A DNA stretch of 45,959 nt. Source: Desulfocapsaceae bacterium. Lineage in GTDB: Bacteria > Desulfobacterota > Desulfobulbia > Desulfobulbales > Desulfocapsaceae. Location: NCBI GenBank assembly GCA_030653035.1, contig JAUSAB010000047.1, positions 1 through 45,959 of the forward strand. Reading direction: 5' to 3'. This document shows, one piece after another, positions 33,217-41,170 of the stretch. A program made the position numbers and the translations under genes. The notes under the pieces are model-generated. The model ran no database searches. It was not told where the DNA came from and saw only the letters and a program-made list of their open reading frames with translations. Positions within the stretch are counted from its first letter, which is position 1. Each line of letters starts with the position of its first letter.

Positions 33217-33260
33217 TATCAGTTGTGGGGTTGAGTTGGGAAGACATGAAGCTGCGGCTG

Positions 33261-34712
33261 TCAGTTTGGTCTGATCGTCTCCTGTAATTGCGCAAGCAGG
33301 CGGCTGTGGATATTGTCAAAACCGCCGTTGGAGAGGATGGCGACTACATCCCCTTTTTTCAAGATGGTCATGAGATGGGCAATGATGGAGTCGGTATCAC
33401 CAAAACTCAGGGCCTGCAGGCCGCGTTTCCGCAGATCGGCGGCCAGTTGCTCGGATGAAAACAGTTCTTCTGTCGGGACATTATCGAGGGGGATTGGTCT
33501 GCGGATTACGATCAGGTCGGCGGCGTCAAAGGCGCTCACGTAGTCCTGCTGGAAGATGGCCCTACGCGAGGAGTTGGTCCGTGGTTCAAAGACCGTGACC
33601 AGTCGCTGGTTCGTATAGGCTGCTTTCAGAGCGCCCAGGGTCTCCCGCACAGCGGTGGGATGGTGGGCAAAATCGTCGATGACGGTGATCCCGGCCTCCA
33701 CGCCGCGTACCTCCTGGCGGCGTTTGACCCCGCCAAAGCTTGCGAGCGCGGTGTTGATCTGTGCCGGAGCAAGACCGATCCGGTGGAGAACGGCGGTGAC
33801 AGCCAGGCTGTTGAGGCAGTTGTGGCGGCCAGGCATGCGAACTGCCAGCTCGGCCCAGTCTTGACCTTTATGCCGGACCTGGAACCGGGTCATCCCTTGG
33901 TCGGCGCGGACATCGGCAAGTGACCAGGTAAGCTCGGGACGGAATCCATAGCCTTGGACCTCGCAGGGGGCATCGGCAACAATCTCGGCCACGTTCGGGT
34001 CGTCGAGATGGGCGATGATCAGGCCGTCTTTCGGCAGCAGGGCCACAAATTTGCGGAAGGAGCGCTTGATGGCGTCGAGATCGGCGAAGATGTCGGCGTG
34101 ATCAAATTCCACCGAGGTGATGATGGCGATCTGGGGTCGATAATGGAGAAACTTGGAACCCTTGTCAAAGAAGGCGGTATCGTACTCGTCGCCTTCCGCT
34201 ACAAAATGGGGGCCATGACCGAGGCGGAAATTGGCCTCAAATTCGCGGACAATGCCGCCGATCATGAAGGAGGGATCAAGACCTGCCTGATGGAGTGCTG
34301 AGGCCAGCAGCGAAGAGGTTGTGGTCTTGCCGTGGGTGCCGGTCACTACCAGCGAGGTGCGGGAGCTGATAAAGAAATGGGCCAGGGCCTGGGGGAAGGA
34401 AAGATACGTGATGGCGGCGGCGGCCAACCCTTGGGCCTCCGGGTTCTTGCGGGTGATGACATTGCCGACGATGACCAGGTCAGGGCGCGGGGCAAGGTTT
34501 TGCGGGCCATAGCCGCTGGCGGCCTCAATCCCTTGCCCCTTGAGGAAATCAGACATGGGCGGATAGACCCCGCTGTCGGAACCGGTTACCGTGAACCCGG
34601 ATGCCTTCAGCATTCCGGCCAGCGCCGCCATGCCGGTGCCGCAGATCCCCATGATATGGATGTGGCGGATTTGCTCAGGCGCCGCATTGAGCTTCGGGTC
34701 CAGTTCCATCAT
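33261..34712 (-). CDS. mpl: Murein tripeptide ligase Mpl
   Basis: UDP-N-acetylmuramate:L-alanyl-gamma-D-glutamyl-meso-diaminopimelate ligase, which recycles murein tripeptide in the cytoplasm. It has 483 residues. The start HIHIMGICGTGMAALAGML is Mpl-specific compared with MurC, the ATP loop GTHGKTTTSSLL is at ~124-135 and FEPRTNSSRRA is a known Mpl-type stretch. Two ATG codons lie in tandem at the start. The first overlaps the stop of the 59-aa ORF. It heads the core unit followed by pntAA and fits a cell that recycles its wall. Confidence 0.95.
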   Translation of the reverse strand: MMELDPKLNAAPEQIRHIHIMGICGTGMAALAGMLKASGFTVTGSDSGVYPPMSDFLKGQGIEAASGYGPQNLAPRPDLVIVGNVITRKNPEAQGLAAAAITYLSFPQALAHFFISSRTSLVVTGTHGKTTTSSLLASALHQAGLDPSFMIGGIVREFEANFRLGHGPHFVAEGDEYDTAFFDKGSKFLHYRPQIAIITSVEFDHADIFADLDAIKRSFRKFVALLPKDGLIIAHLDDPNVAEIVADAPCEVQGYGFRPELTWSLADVRADQGMTRFQVRHKGQDWAELAVRMPGRHNCLNSLAVTAVLHRIGLAPAQINTALASFGGVKRRQEVRGVEAGITVIDDFAHHPTAVRETLGALKAAYTNQRLVTVFEPRTNSSRRAIFQQDYVSAFDAADLIVIRRPIPLDNVPTEELFSSEQLAADLRKRGLQALSFGDTDSIIAHLMTILKKGDVVAILSNGGFDNIHSRLLAQLQETIRPN

Positions 34713-34888
34713 GGCTTGCGTACCGTTTTCTTGATCGTATTGTAGATGTTGTCAAAGGTCTGTTCAAAGGTGGTAGGCGTCAGTCGGCCTACCTCAATGA
34801 ATTTAATGGTAATTTCCTTGGCAACCTTGAGCAGAGTCTCATCAGAGACAGGCCGGTCGGAATGGGTGTCAGCGGTTCTTTCTGGCAT
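34709..34888 (-). CDS. Small conserved-looking protein (59 aa) coupled to mpl
   Basis: A short reverse-strand ORF, MPERTADTHS at the start, with a helical core KEITIKFIEVGRLTPTTFEQ and DNIYNTIKKTV. Its TGA overlaps the first ATG of mpl (ATGATG arrangement), the pattern of translational coupling. The composition is that of a real, folded helical protein. I do not recognise a named family. The Shine-Dalgarno is weak. Confidence 0.6.
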   Translation of the reverse strand: MPERTADTHSDRPVSDETLLKVAKEITIKFIEVGRLTPTTFEQTFDNIYNTIKKTVRKP

Positions 34889-34966
34889 GATTTCAGGATT
34901 ATTTGAAGAAGATTAAATTGTTTCGTAATGATGGTGAAGTTGCTTTCAGCCTTCAATCAACTGATG

Positions 34967-35017
34967 CCGCCTCTGCCGGGGGAAGAAGGCCAATTCGTCA
35001 CGAGACGGCAGAGGCGG
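34967..35017. other. 12-bp perfect inverted repeat in the mpl/crp divergent gap
   Basis: CCGCCTCTGCCG and CGGCAGAGGCGG pair perfectly around a 27-nt loop, 80 bp upstream of the 59-aa ORF. There is no T-tract, so it is not an obvious terminator. It may be a folded leader or a small repeat. Confidence 0.4.
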
Positions 35018-35201
35018 GGTTGCAGAAATAACGGTCAAGCCATCCCTGTATCTCTTAATTTTTACTGTAGTTGGCCCAGTTTTGCCAGAGCAATTTTATG
35101 AATGTGGTCAGGAGCTCTGGAAAATGGTAAAGAAAGTTGTTTGGGGGTGTTTTTACAGCGGCTATTATTGACAATCTCGCAAAAAATCCAAACTGTCACA
35201 A

Positions 35202-35282
35202 TGTCATTTCGACCATCGGGAGAAATCTTAATAGTACCCAGTGCTTAAGAAGAAAGATTTCTCCCTGCCGGTCGAAATGACA
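35202..35282. mobile_element. ORF-less 81-bp relative (MITE) of the GIY-YIG element
   Basis: Left arm 35202-35229 and right arm 35254-35282 are inverted copies of the same repeat that bounds the GIY-YIG element (TGTCATTTCGACC..GGGAGAAATCTT), with a 24-bp spacer and no ORF. It lies 49 bp upstream of the Crp/Fnr start codon. Confidence 0.88.
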
Positions 35283-35331
35283 GGCTTTTTTTGACTTTTT
35301 TCGAGACCATCATTATTGAGGGAAGGAACAA

Positions 35332-35994
35332 ATGGGAATGCGTGAATTGATTGGGGCCAGCGTTTTATTTGGCGGTCTGCCGGAAGAACAGCTTGACGCG
35401 ATTGTGAAGATTGTTGTGGAAAAGAAGTTTGGCAAGGGGGAAACGATATTCTTTGAAGGGGATCCCGGCAATGGCTTTTATATGGTTGCTGAAGGGAAGG
35501 TGAAGATCTTCAAGATGTCCTTTGCCGGCAAGGAACAGATCCTCCATATCTTTGGGCCGGGTGAGCCTTTCGGCGAGGTGCCGGTCTTTCACGGACAACC
35601 ATTTCCGGCCAGCGCTGAAACCCTGGTGAAGAGCACCTTGATTTTTTTCCCCAGGGAAAAATTTATTGCCCTGGTCCACGAAAATCCTTCTCTTGCCCTG
35701 AATATGCTGGCCGTCCTGTCAATGCGTCTGCGCCGCTTTGTGACCCAGATCGAGAACCTCTCCTTGAAGGAAGTGCCGGCAAGGATTGCCGGCTATCTGT
35801 TGTATCTGCTTGAAGAACAGGGGAGTAAAGACAGTGTTGAACTGGAGATATCCAAGGGGCAACTGGCAAGCTTGCTGGGAACTATTCCTGAAACCCTCTC
35901 CAGGATCTTTGCCAAGATGAGTGACGAGGGACTTATTGCCGTCGATGGCAAAAAGATCCGTATTCTTGACCGGAAGGCCTTGGCAGAGAGGTAG
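35332..35994 (+). CDS. Crp/Fnr-family transcription regulator
   Basis: A 220-residue regulator with an N-terminal cyclic-nucleotide-binding-like domain (about 10-125, GETIFFEGDPGNGFYMVAEG and FGEVPVFHG), a dimer helix and a C-terminal winged helix (ISKGQLASLLGTIPETLSR is the recognition part). There are no clustered cysteines for an Fnr-type cluster, and the cAMP-binding Arg-Ser pair is replaced (QPFPASAE), so the signal is unknown. The recognition helix resembles HcpR-type regulators, but I do not assign that. GGGAAGGA precedes the ATG. A possible -35 box TTGACT is at 35291, just outside the MITE. Confidence 0.92.
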   Translation: MGMRELIGASVLFGGLPEEQLDAIVKIVVEKKFGKGETIFFEGDPGNGFYMVAEGKVKIFKMSFAGKEQILHIFGPGEPFGEVPVFHGQPFPASAETLVKSTLIFFPREKFIALVHENPSLALNMLAVLSMRLRRFVTQIENLSLKEVPARIAGYLLYLLEEQGSKDSVELEISKGQLASLLGTIPETLSRIFAKMSDEGLIAVDGKKIRILDRKALAER

Positions 35995-36050
35995 GTGTTT
36001 AGGGACTCAGGAAATACTCATCTGCCATTTCGTTTCCCATCTTCGAGTCA

Positions 36051-37007
36051 TCAGAGTGTTTTTCTGTTTTTGACGGCCTTCTTGTCAATTTTGGCATATT
36101 CCTTTCTTACAACTTTAGTATTTTCCTTTTTCACAACTTTAATCTCTTCTCTCTTTGCAATGCTAACATCTTCTTTCTTCGCAACTGTTACAACAGAAGC
36201 GTATTCCTTCTTCTCGGGCTGAGCAGGTGCGGTCAGGTCGCTGCCAAAGAGGAGGGGGCGAAAGGTGTGAAAGGCGTATCGTTTTTCTTCCACCGTGACC
36301 ATAGGCGGATTCCGGTGTCCCTGGAAATAATCATACCCCTGTTTCAGGTTTTCCCAGAAGGGGATCCATGGAGATTTGTCGTTTTGGGCCATCTTGTCCC
36401 AGGTCATGTGAAAGGGGAAGATGTGGACGGCAAACTGTTCCTGGCCGCCGCTCATGGCCGCGTCAACAAGGGTGTAGATTTCTTCGATCCGGAAATCGTT
36501 CATGGCAAAACAGCCCACGGAGGCGCATTTGCCATGAACCATCAGGGCGCCTCCCGTGCGTTTGTGCAGCCGGTCGAATTCGTTTGGATATCCCAGATTA
36601 AAAGACAGATGAAAGTCGCTCCAGGGGTTGAGCGCGGTGGGGCTGACGGTATAGAATCCTTCCGGGCTTTGCAGGTCGCCCTCTTTGAGTTTGGGGCCAA
36701 GTTTGCCCGAAAATGTACAGATGGTATAGGTCTTGAAAAGTTCATAGGTGAAATCTTTTTTTACCCAGACCTCCAGCTCTTTCTCTTCCTTGAAGATGCG
36801 CATAAAGATCGGTTGGCCCAGATGCATATTTTTTTTCTGCATCTCCTCTGCCAATTGTGGTTCCAGACGCTGATAGGCCTCTTTCGAGATTTCGCTTCGG
36901 GGTATTATTGTGCCTCCCTCTGCCTGTGCAGATACGGCACAGAGAAGGGAAAGGAAACAGATCGTAAGGAGCTGGAGGATTGGTGTTGGCGAGAGTAGAG
37001 AAGACAT
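36051..37007 (-). CDS. YafK/DpaA-like YkuD-domain enzyme
   Basis: A 318-residue exported protein. The start at 37007 gives a clean signal peptide (LTICFLSLLCAVSAQA); the open frame continues upstream to a GTG but adds nothing typical. The YkuD-type catalytic motif is HGKCASVGCFAMND, in the form seen in YafK. In E. coli YafK (DpaA) cuts the link between Lpp and peptidoglycan, so this may oppose the L,D-transpeptidases at 20-23 kb. The last ~55 residues form an irregular Lys/Val/Glu repeat (VAKKEDVSIAKREE, VVKKENTKVVRKE), not part of the family. Confidence 0.87.
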   Translation of the reverse strand: MSSLLSPTPILQLLTICFLSLLCAVSAQAEGGTIIPRSEISKEAYQRLEPQLAEEMQKKNMHLGQPIFMRIFKEEKELEVWVKKDFTYELFKTYTICTFSGKLGPKLKEGDLQSPEGFYTVSPTALNPWSDFHLSFNLGYPNEFDRLHKRTGGALMVHGKCASVGCFAMNDFRIEEIYTLVDAAMSGGQEQFAVHIFPFHMTWDKMAQNDKSPWIPFWENLKQGYDYFQGHRNPPMVTVEEKRYAFHTFRPLLFGSDLTAPAQPEKKEYASVVTVAKKEDVSIAKREEIKVVKKENTKVVRKEYAKIDKKAVKNRKTL

Positions 37008-37088
37008 AGCGGCAAGTAATGGTAGAATCCAGGTTGAGTCTGAAAGTGGAGTGGCACAGGGGACACCCACCACCAAATTGTACCTATT

Positions 37089-37231
37089 GAGTCTCTTGCA
37101 AAATGATCTTTTCGCCCAAACTCTTCGTTATGCTCAAAAATTTATCCTCGGAATATCAGCTATATGCCTGCGGTAAAATTTTTCGCATGCCTCGATTTTG
37201 GGACGAAAATCTTCATTTTGCAAAAGACTCT
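37089..37231. mobile_element. 143-bp imperfect palindrome (MITE-like)
   Basis: TGAGTCTCTTGCAAAATGAT at the left mirrors ATCTTCATTTTGCAAAAGAC at the right. The interior is also palindromic (CCCAAA/TTTGGG, AAAAATTT/AAATTTTT). It has no ORF. The 18-bp string TCTTGCAAAATGATCTTT recurs alone at about 3677-3694 between two core genes. Confidence 0.75.
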
Positions 37232-37345
37232 ACTTATAAAAGATATAAATCAGGAAACAAAGAGAATGTCCAGAAAAAAGAACAATTAGAGGAAGATAGT
37301 TCGGGTGTCAGGAGGGAAAACCCACGAAGGTAGGGGGAGAGGGAA

Positions 37346-37993
37346 TCAGTAAAAGAGGGTGTTGATCAGCGATTTTCGTGGCGGGTCAACCTCATCACCT
37401 GAGCTTGACGGTTGCCGTTGGAGTCCAAACATGGCCAGGACATTATCATCCATGCAGAGCCGGTAATCGTAGGAAGAGATAATGGTTCGATCTTTTGGGT
37501 TGATAAGCCGGGCGGAGATATACATGACACGTTCGGTGTAGGAATAGGTTCCCACCAGGATGGCCTGGGCCACAAGCGATTGCTTGGCGTCGAGATCCCG
37601 GAGATTGCGGGAAAGCATGGTCTCGCCGGATTGTTCCTGCATAAGCAGGGACTGGCGCAGTTTGAGCTCTTTGGCCGTATAATTAAGCTGGACCAGGCGT
37701 GAAGTGATGTGCTCCTGGAGAATCCGGCCGAATCGTGAGGTCTCTTTCAGGTTGTCATTGTTGACAAAGGTGGTGGTCAGGATGGGCAGATCCGGCTGCC
37801 GGGGCATCAGCGGCGGAAAGGCATCTTGGGTCAGCTTGTCGGTGATTTTCTCGGCCAGGGTGATCAGGTTTTGCTCGGCGCCTAACTGTTGTTCCAGTCT
37901 GGTGCAGTTAAATGCGGAGCAGCCAGCCAGTAAAAGGGACAGGGTAATAGCCAGGAGCAAACGTTGAAAGATGATGGCTGGGTAAGTATGCAT
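37346..37993 (-). CDS. FlgO-domain lipoprotein
   Basis: A 215-residue protein with a lipoprotein signal (LSLLLAGC). The central ~130 residues match the FlgO family: LPILTTTFVNNDNLKETSRFG, then LRQSLLMQEQSGETMLSRNL and AQAILVGTYSYTERVMYISARL. FlgO is an outer-membrane lipoprotein linked to flagella in Vibrio, but the domain is widespread in non-flagellar loci. There are no flagellar genes here. It lies 34 bp downstream of another lipoprotein gene on the same strand, so the two form a pair. Confidence 0.85.
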   Translation of the reverse strand: MHTYPAIIFQRLLLAITLSLLLAGCSAFNCTRLEQQLGAEQNLITLAEKITDKLTQDAFPPLMPRQPDLPILTTTFVNNDNLKETSRFGRILQEHITSRLVQLNYTAKELKLRQSLLMQEQSGETMLSRNLRDLDAKQSLVAQAILVGTYSYTERVMYISARLINPKDRTIISSYDYRLCMDDNVLAMFGLQRQPSSSGDEVDPPRKSLINTLFY

Positions 37994-38027
37994 GGCGAGT
38001 CAGGGATCAGGAGTCAAAGTAAGGTGG

Positions 38028-38708
38028 TCAATGGCCGGTAATCTGGATTTCTTTGCTCTGGGTGGTGTTTTGATAATGCCAGAAGTCTAAATCGTTAATG
38101 TAATAAATATCCGAGGATCTGAACAGGTATTTGTTCCCTGAAATCATGGAAGTGGTGATGATTATTTCATACTGGCCGGCATCATTGGTATAAGAACTGG
38201 CCAGATCCATGAATCCGGCCGCAGCAACCGCCTGCACGTCGAAAGAGGACCACCGCAGTACGGAAACGGCTGCGGTCAGGGCGGTTAGAACTCCGGGTGG
38301 GCGGGCGGCCGTGCGTTTGTCGCGATGATAGACGACCTGGACCTTGTAGTTGACGATAATCGACTTCGGATCTTCATTGGCGCTGGTGGGCACCCCAAAA
38401 TGAACGAGCTGGGTGATCAGAAGATCACGGAAGCCTTCATTGAATTGTGTGGTTTCGCCGGGCTGACAGGGGGTGTTTTCAGTGCCGCAGGTTGTTCTGA
38501 CAAAAATTGGGGCACTGGAATAATTGTTCTGTTGCAAAGTGTTGGTGATCTGGTTGGCCACGTCATTGGCCAGGACATCCCAGTGATGGGCGGCCTGCAT
38601 CTTTTGCTGTTCAGTGTAGTCATAGGTGACTGGCTGCGGAATACGGGTGCATCCATTGGTGCCGAGGATAAAAAGACAGATAAGAGTGGTGAAAACGATA
38701 GGGCGCAT
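38028..38708 (-). CDS. Lipoprotein of unknown function, paired with FlgO-like gene
   Basis: A 226-residue protein with a lipoprotein signal (FILGTNGC). The mature part includes an alpha/beta stretch (VANQITNTLQQNN..APIFVRTTCG) and a basic segment. No family is recognised with confidence. It lies upstream of and in the same direction as the FlgO-like gene. The two proteins share a style (DVANQI..L, RDLLITQLVHFGV) that suggests a common outer-membrane complex. Probably the first gene of the pair, with its promoter in the gap before 38817. Confidence 0.75.
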   Translation of the reverse strand: MRPIVFTTLICLFILGTNGCTRIPQPVTYDYTEQQKMQAAHHWDVLANDVANQITNTLQQNNYSSAPIFVRTTCGTENTPCQPGETTQFNEGFRDLLITQLVHFGVPTSANEDPKSIIVNYKVQVVYHRDKRTAARPPGVLTALTAAVSVLRWSSFDVQAVAAAGFMDLASSYTNDAGQYEIIITTSMISGNKYLFRSSDIYYINDLDFWHYQNTTQSKEIQITGH

Positions 38709-38816
38709 GGCCGATTCTCCAATGAAATGATTCTATAGTGACAGAACTGTATCGGATGCGGCCCAGAAAAGTAAAGGAAAAAGGATGGGCAAATTTTGTC
38801 CTGATGGTATCAATCT

Positions 38817-38950
38817 GGTACCCATGCGCCGCATGGGTACCCATCCGCGCCTGTGTCGCAGGCCCGATGTTAAAGTCGGTTTGAGGCATGAAGGAAAATA
38901 CTGGATGCGGCGCATCCAGACTGCATTCCCATGCGGCGCATTGGAACGAG
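38817..38950. repeat. REP/REPIN-like unit 1
   Basis: Begins with a perfect 25-bp palindrome (GGTACCCATGCG, C, CGCATGGGTACC), then CGCGCCTG..TCGCAGG and, after ~50 bp, CTGGATGCGGCGCATCCAG and a final CCATGCGGCGCATTGG. Compared with the other copies (GGTTCCC..GGGAACC), both arms carry a compensating change. Confidence 0.88.
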
Positions 38951-39000
38951 ATATAACGAGATATAACAACCAATTTTTTTTATCATAACCGGAGGCGCTT

Positions 39001-40122
39001 GTGAAAAAATCATTCTTCTTGTTTGCTGCGTTGTTTTCTGTCACGGTGTGCGGTGTGGCCAATGCCGGGAACGAGACGCTTCCGGCCATCTATCATATCC
39101 TCTTTCTTGCACCCAGGACCCTGGCCGGGCCGAGTGTTTCCGGTACCACAGATACGACCACCACACTATCGGCGACGATCAACAAAAATGGAACTGGTCA
39201 CTCTCTGGTGCGTCTGCTTGCCGAGGCCGAGCCGACGGTGGCCGAGGTGCTGGCCGGGACATCTTTTGCCATGATTGCCAATATCCAGGCCACGCAGCCC
39301 ATTACCGGGCTGACCGTTTTTACTGCCTACAAACTCTATTTTGTGGCTAAAAGTTCATCAAACAAGGTGCAATCGACAGTGCAGAATATTGCCTTTAAGA
39401 CCAGCAACGATGGATTCACCCCTGCCCTCAACGATACCGGCATCACTTGGGGTGGCAGTTATCCCAGTGGGAATAATACCGGTTGCACCGGCGAGGAGAT
39501 CGGTGCCCAGGACTGCTCGCATGGCCGCGACTTTACCCATAACGACGATTCGGACGGCCATGCCGGTTTCAGCTTTACCAAGCTGGCCGGCAACGGAACG
39601 CCGCTGGCAAATCAGGCCGTTGATTATGCCACCACCCCCTGGGCCTGCGTCCAGGATAATGTCACCGGCCTTGTTTGGGAGGTGAAGACCGCAGATGGCG
39701 GCCTCCATGATCAGAATGACGCTTATTACTGGTATAACACCAATCCCGCCACCAACGGCGGGGCGGATGGCTATGCCGATCCCGGCGCCACCTGTGAGGG
39801 CTATGTCAGCGGTGATACCGCCACTTATTGCAACACCCAGGCCTATGTGGATCGGGTCAATGACGCCGGCTGGTGCGGGAAAAGCGACTGGCGTATGCCG
39901 ACCCGTACGGAACTTTTGGGTATTGTTTCTTTTGATCGCGTGACCCCGGCCATTGATACGGCGTATTTTCCTAATACCCCAGCTTATTCGGTTGTCTGGT
40001 CTGGGTCTCCCTATGCCAACGGTTCGGGCTACGCGTGGTATGTCTATTTCAGTGTTGGCAACTCATACAGCAATTATCGCGGCATCGATTTTCAGGTGCG
40101 GTTAGTGCGCGGCGGACAGTGA
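39001..40122 (+). CDS. Secreted DUF1566 (lectin-like) protein, DGR target 1
   Basis: A 373-residue exported protein starting at GTG with GGAGG upstream. It has a signal peptide (ending GVANAG), a fibronectin-III-like domain (about 38-130) and a C-terminal DUF1566 domain (from about 195; ATTPWACVQDNVTGLVWEV, KSDWRMPTRTELLGIV), a C-type-lectin-like fold. The last 44 codons form a variable repeat (39991-40122) of the kind written by diversity-generating retroelements. The variable residues would form the ligand surface. An avd-like fragment follows. Ligand unknown. Confidence 0.85.
   Translation: MKKSFFLFAALFSVTVCGVANAGNETLPAIYHILFLAPRTLAGPSVSGTTDTTTTLSATINKNGTGHSLVRLLAEAEPTVAEVLAGTSFAMIANIQATQPITGLTVFTAYKLYFVAKSSSNKVQSTVQNIAFKTSNDGFTPALNDTGITWGGSYPSGNNTGCTGEEIGAQDCSHGRDFTHNDDSDGHAGFSFTKLAGNGTPLANQAVDYATTPWACVQDNVTGLVWEVKTADGGLHDQNDAYYWYNTNPATNGGADGYADPGATCEGYVSGDTATYCNTQAYVDRVNDAGWCGKSDWRMPTRTELLGIVSFDRVTPAIDTAYFPNTPAYSVVWSGSPYANGSGYAWYVYFSVGNSYSNYRGIDFQVRLVRGGQ
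39991..40122 (+). other. DGR variable repeat VR1
   Basis: 44 codons starting GTTGTCTGGTCTGGGTCTCC and ending GTGCGGTTAGTGCG then GGCGGACAGTGA. Compared with VR2, 18 codons differ, always in base 1 and/or 2 and never in base 3, which is C or T in both. All others match except TCA/TCG and CGC/CGT. This predicts AAC or AAT at each variable codon in the template. Confidence 0.88.
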
Positions 40123-40202
40123 CTTTTGTGTTTTTTTTATTTCTGGTTCCCGTCTGAGCCGCATGGGAACGATGCAAATCAGGAAAATGAGTTGATACGG
40201 TA

Positions 40203-40361
40203 ATGGAGCATAAACAGCGTTTACCCATCTGGCGGGATGCCAATCGCTTATTGTTGGAGATAGAACAGGCCGTGCGCGGGTTTCCCCGGTATCATAAGTA
40301 TGCAGTGGGAACGGACATGCGGCGGCAGGCTATGATTATTTGCCGCCTTTTGGTACGGGCC
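40203..40361 (+). pseudogene. avd: Truncated avd-like (DGR accessory, four-helix-bundle) gene
   Basis: The first ~53 residues look like the N-terminal half of DGR Avd proteins (four-helix bundle): LPIWRDANRLLLEIEQAVRG, FPRYHKYAVGTDMRRQAM and IICRLLVRA. The reading frame then runs into a REP unit at 40369 and stops at 40427. Typical Avd is roughly 110-130 residues, so more than half is missing. Avd binds the DGR reverse transcriptase and is required for mutagenic retrohoming, so this copy is unlikely to work. Position between the two targets fits a DGR locus. Confidence 0.75.
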
Positions 40362-40368
40362 CAATCCT

Positions 40369-40504
40369 GGTTCCCATGCGCCGCATGGGAACCCACCCGT
40401 GCCTGCGTCGCAGGCCTGAGGGAATAGAGGATTGACCGAGGCATGAGATAGAAACTGGATGCGGCGCATCCAGACTGCATTCCCATGCGGCGCATGGGAA
40501 CGAG
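40369..40504. repeat. REP/REPIN-like unit 2
   Basis: Perfect palindrome GGTTCCCATGCG, C, CGCATGGGAACC at 40369-40393, then CGTGCCTGCGTCGCAGG, ~45 bp later CTGGATGCGGCGCATCCAG, and a closing CCCATGCGGCGCATGGG. This unit cuts the avd-like gene. Confidence 0.92.
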
Positions 40505-40543
40505 AAAGAGCAAAGACTTCGGAATTAGTTTTGTCGGTGTCCT

Positions 40544-40590
40544 GGTTCCCATGCGCCGCATGGGAACCTATCCGCGCCTGCGTCGCAGGC
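40544..40590. repeat. REP/REPIN-like unit 3 (left half only)
   Basis: Carries the 25-bp palindrome (40544-40568) and CGCGCCTGCGTCGCAGGC, then ends. It lies 34 bp before the likely start of the RAYT gene. Confidence 0.88.
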
Positions 40591-40623
40591 ATACAACGTA
40601 ACACTGAAAACAGGAGCAACATC

Positions 40624-41163
40624 ATAGGCCGTAGCCGTTACACCATAACCGATACCAGCGCGCCTCATTTCCTGACCTTCACCGTGCTCAACTGGCTTCC
40701 CGTCTTTACCCGGCCCGGCACAGTCCGGATCATCCTTGATGCCCTGGCCTGGCGGCAGCAGAACAAGGGTGTTAAAGTCTATGGGTATGTGATCCTGGAA
40801 AATCACATGCACTGCATTTTGGAGGCCGACGATTTGTCTCGGCAACTGCACGATTTCAAGGCGTTCACCGCCACTGCCATTTTGCACTCTTTGCAAGAAA
40901 GCAAGGCGGAGCGGATATTGGAGCTGCTGGCATTTTTCAAGAAGGCCCACAAGACAGACTCCCACTATCAGTTCTGGGAAGAGGGGAGCCACCCGCAACT
41001 CTTGCAGAATGAAGAGATGTTGCGGCAAAAACTGGACTATATTCATCTCAATCCGGTCAAGCGAGGGTATGTGGAAGAAGCGGTTCATTGGCGATATTCC
41101 AGCGCCCGGAATTATGAAGGGCAGGAAGGGTTGATTCCGGTCTATACCGATTGGTTGAGTTGA
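40624..41163 (+). CDS. REP-associated tyrosine transposase (RAYT), second copy
   Basis: A Y1_Tnp/RAYT protein of about 179 residues from GRSRYTITD on. HUH-like motif is in VILENHMHCILE and the catalytic Tyr in LDYIHLNPVKRGY. It is flanked on both sides by REP-like palindromes, its likely substrates. It lacks the DnaA-like C-domain of the first RAYT. The start is unusual: relatives begin M-GRSRY, but here the codon at 40624 is ATA, with CAGGAG well placed before it. The next in-frame ATG upstream (40459) lies inside REP unit 2. So either ATA is used, or the start is mutated. Confidence 0.85.
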   Translation: MGRSRYTITDTSAPHFLTFTVLNWLPVFTRPGTVRIILDALAWRQQNKGVKVYGYVILENHMHCILEADDLSRQLHDFKAFTATAILHSLQESKAERILELLAFFKKAHKTDSHYQFWEEGSHPQLLQNEEMLRQKLDYIHLNPVKRGYVEEAVHWRYSSARNYEGQEGLIPVYTDWLS

Positions 41164-41170
41164 ATGGGAT

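Noticed and set aside
40459-40623. N-terminal extension of the second RAYT from an ATG inside a REP unit
   Set aside because: The extension encodes only translated REP sequence (CGAWE-type peptides) and related proteins begin at GRSRY.
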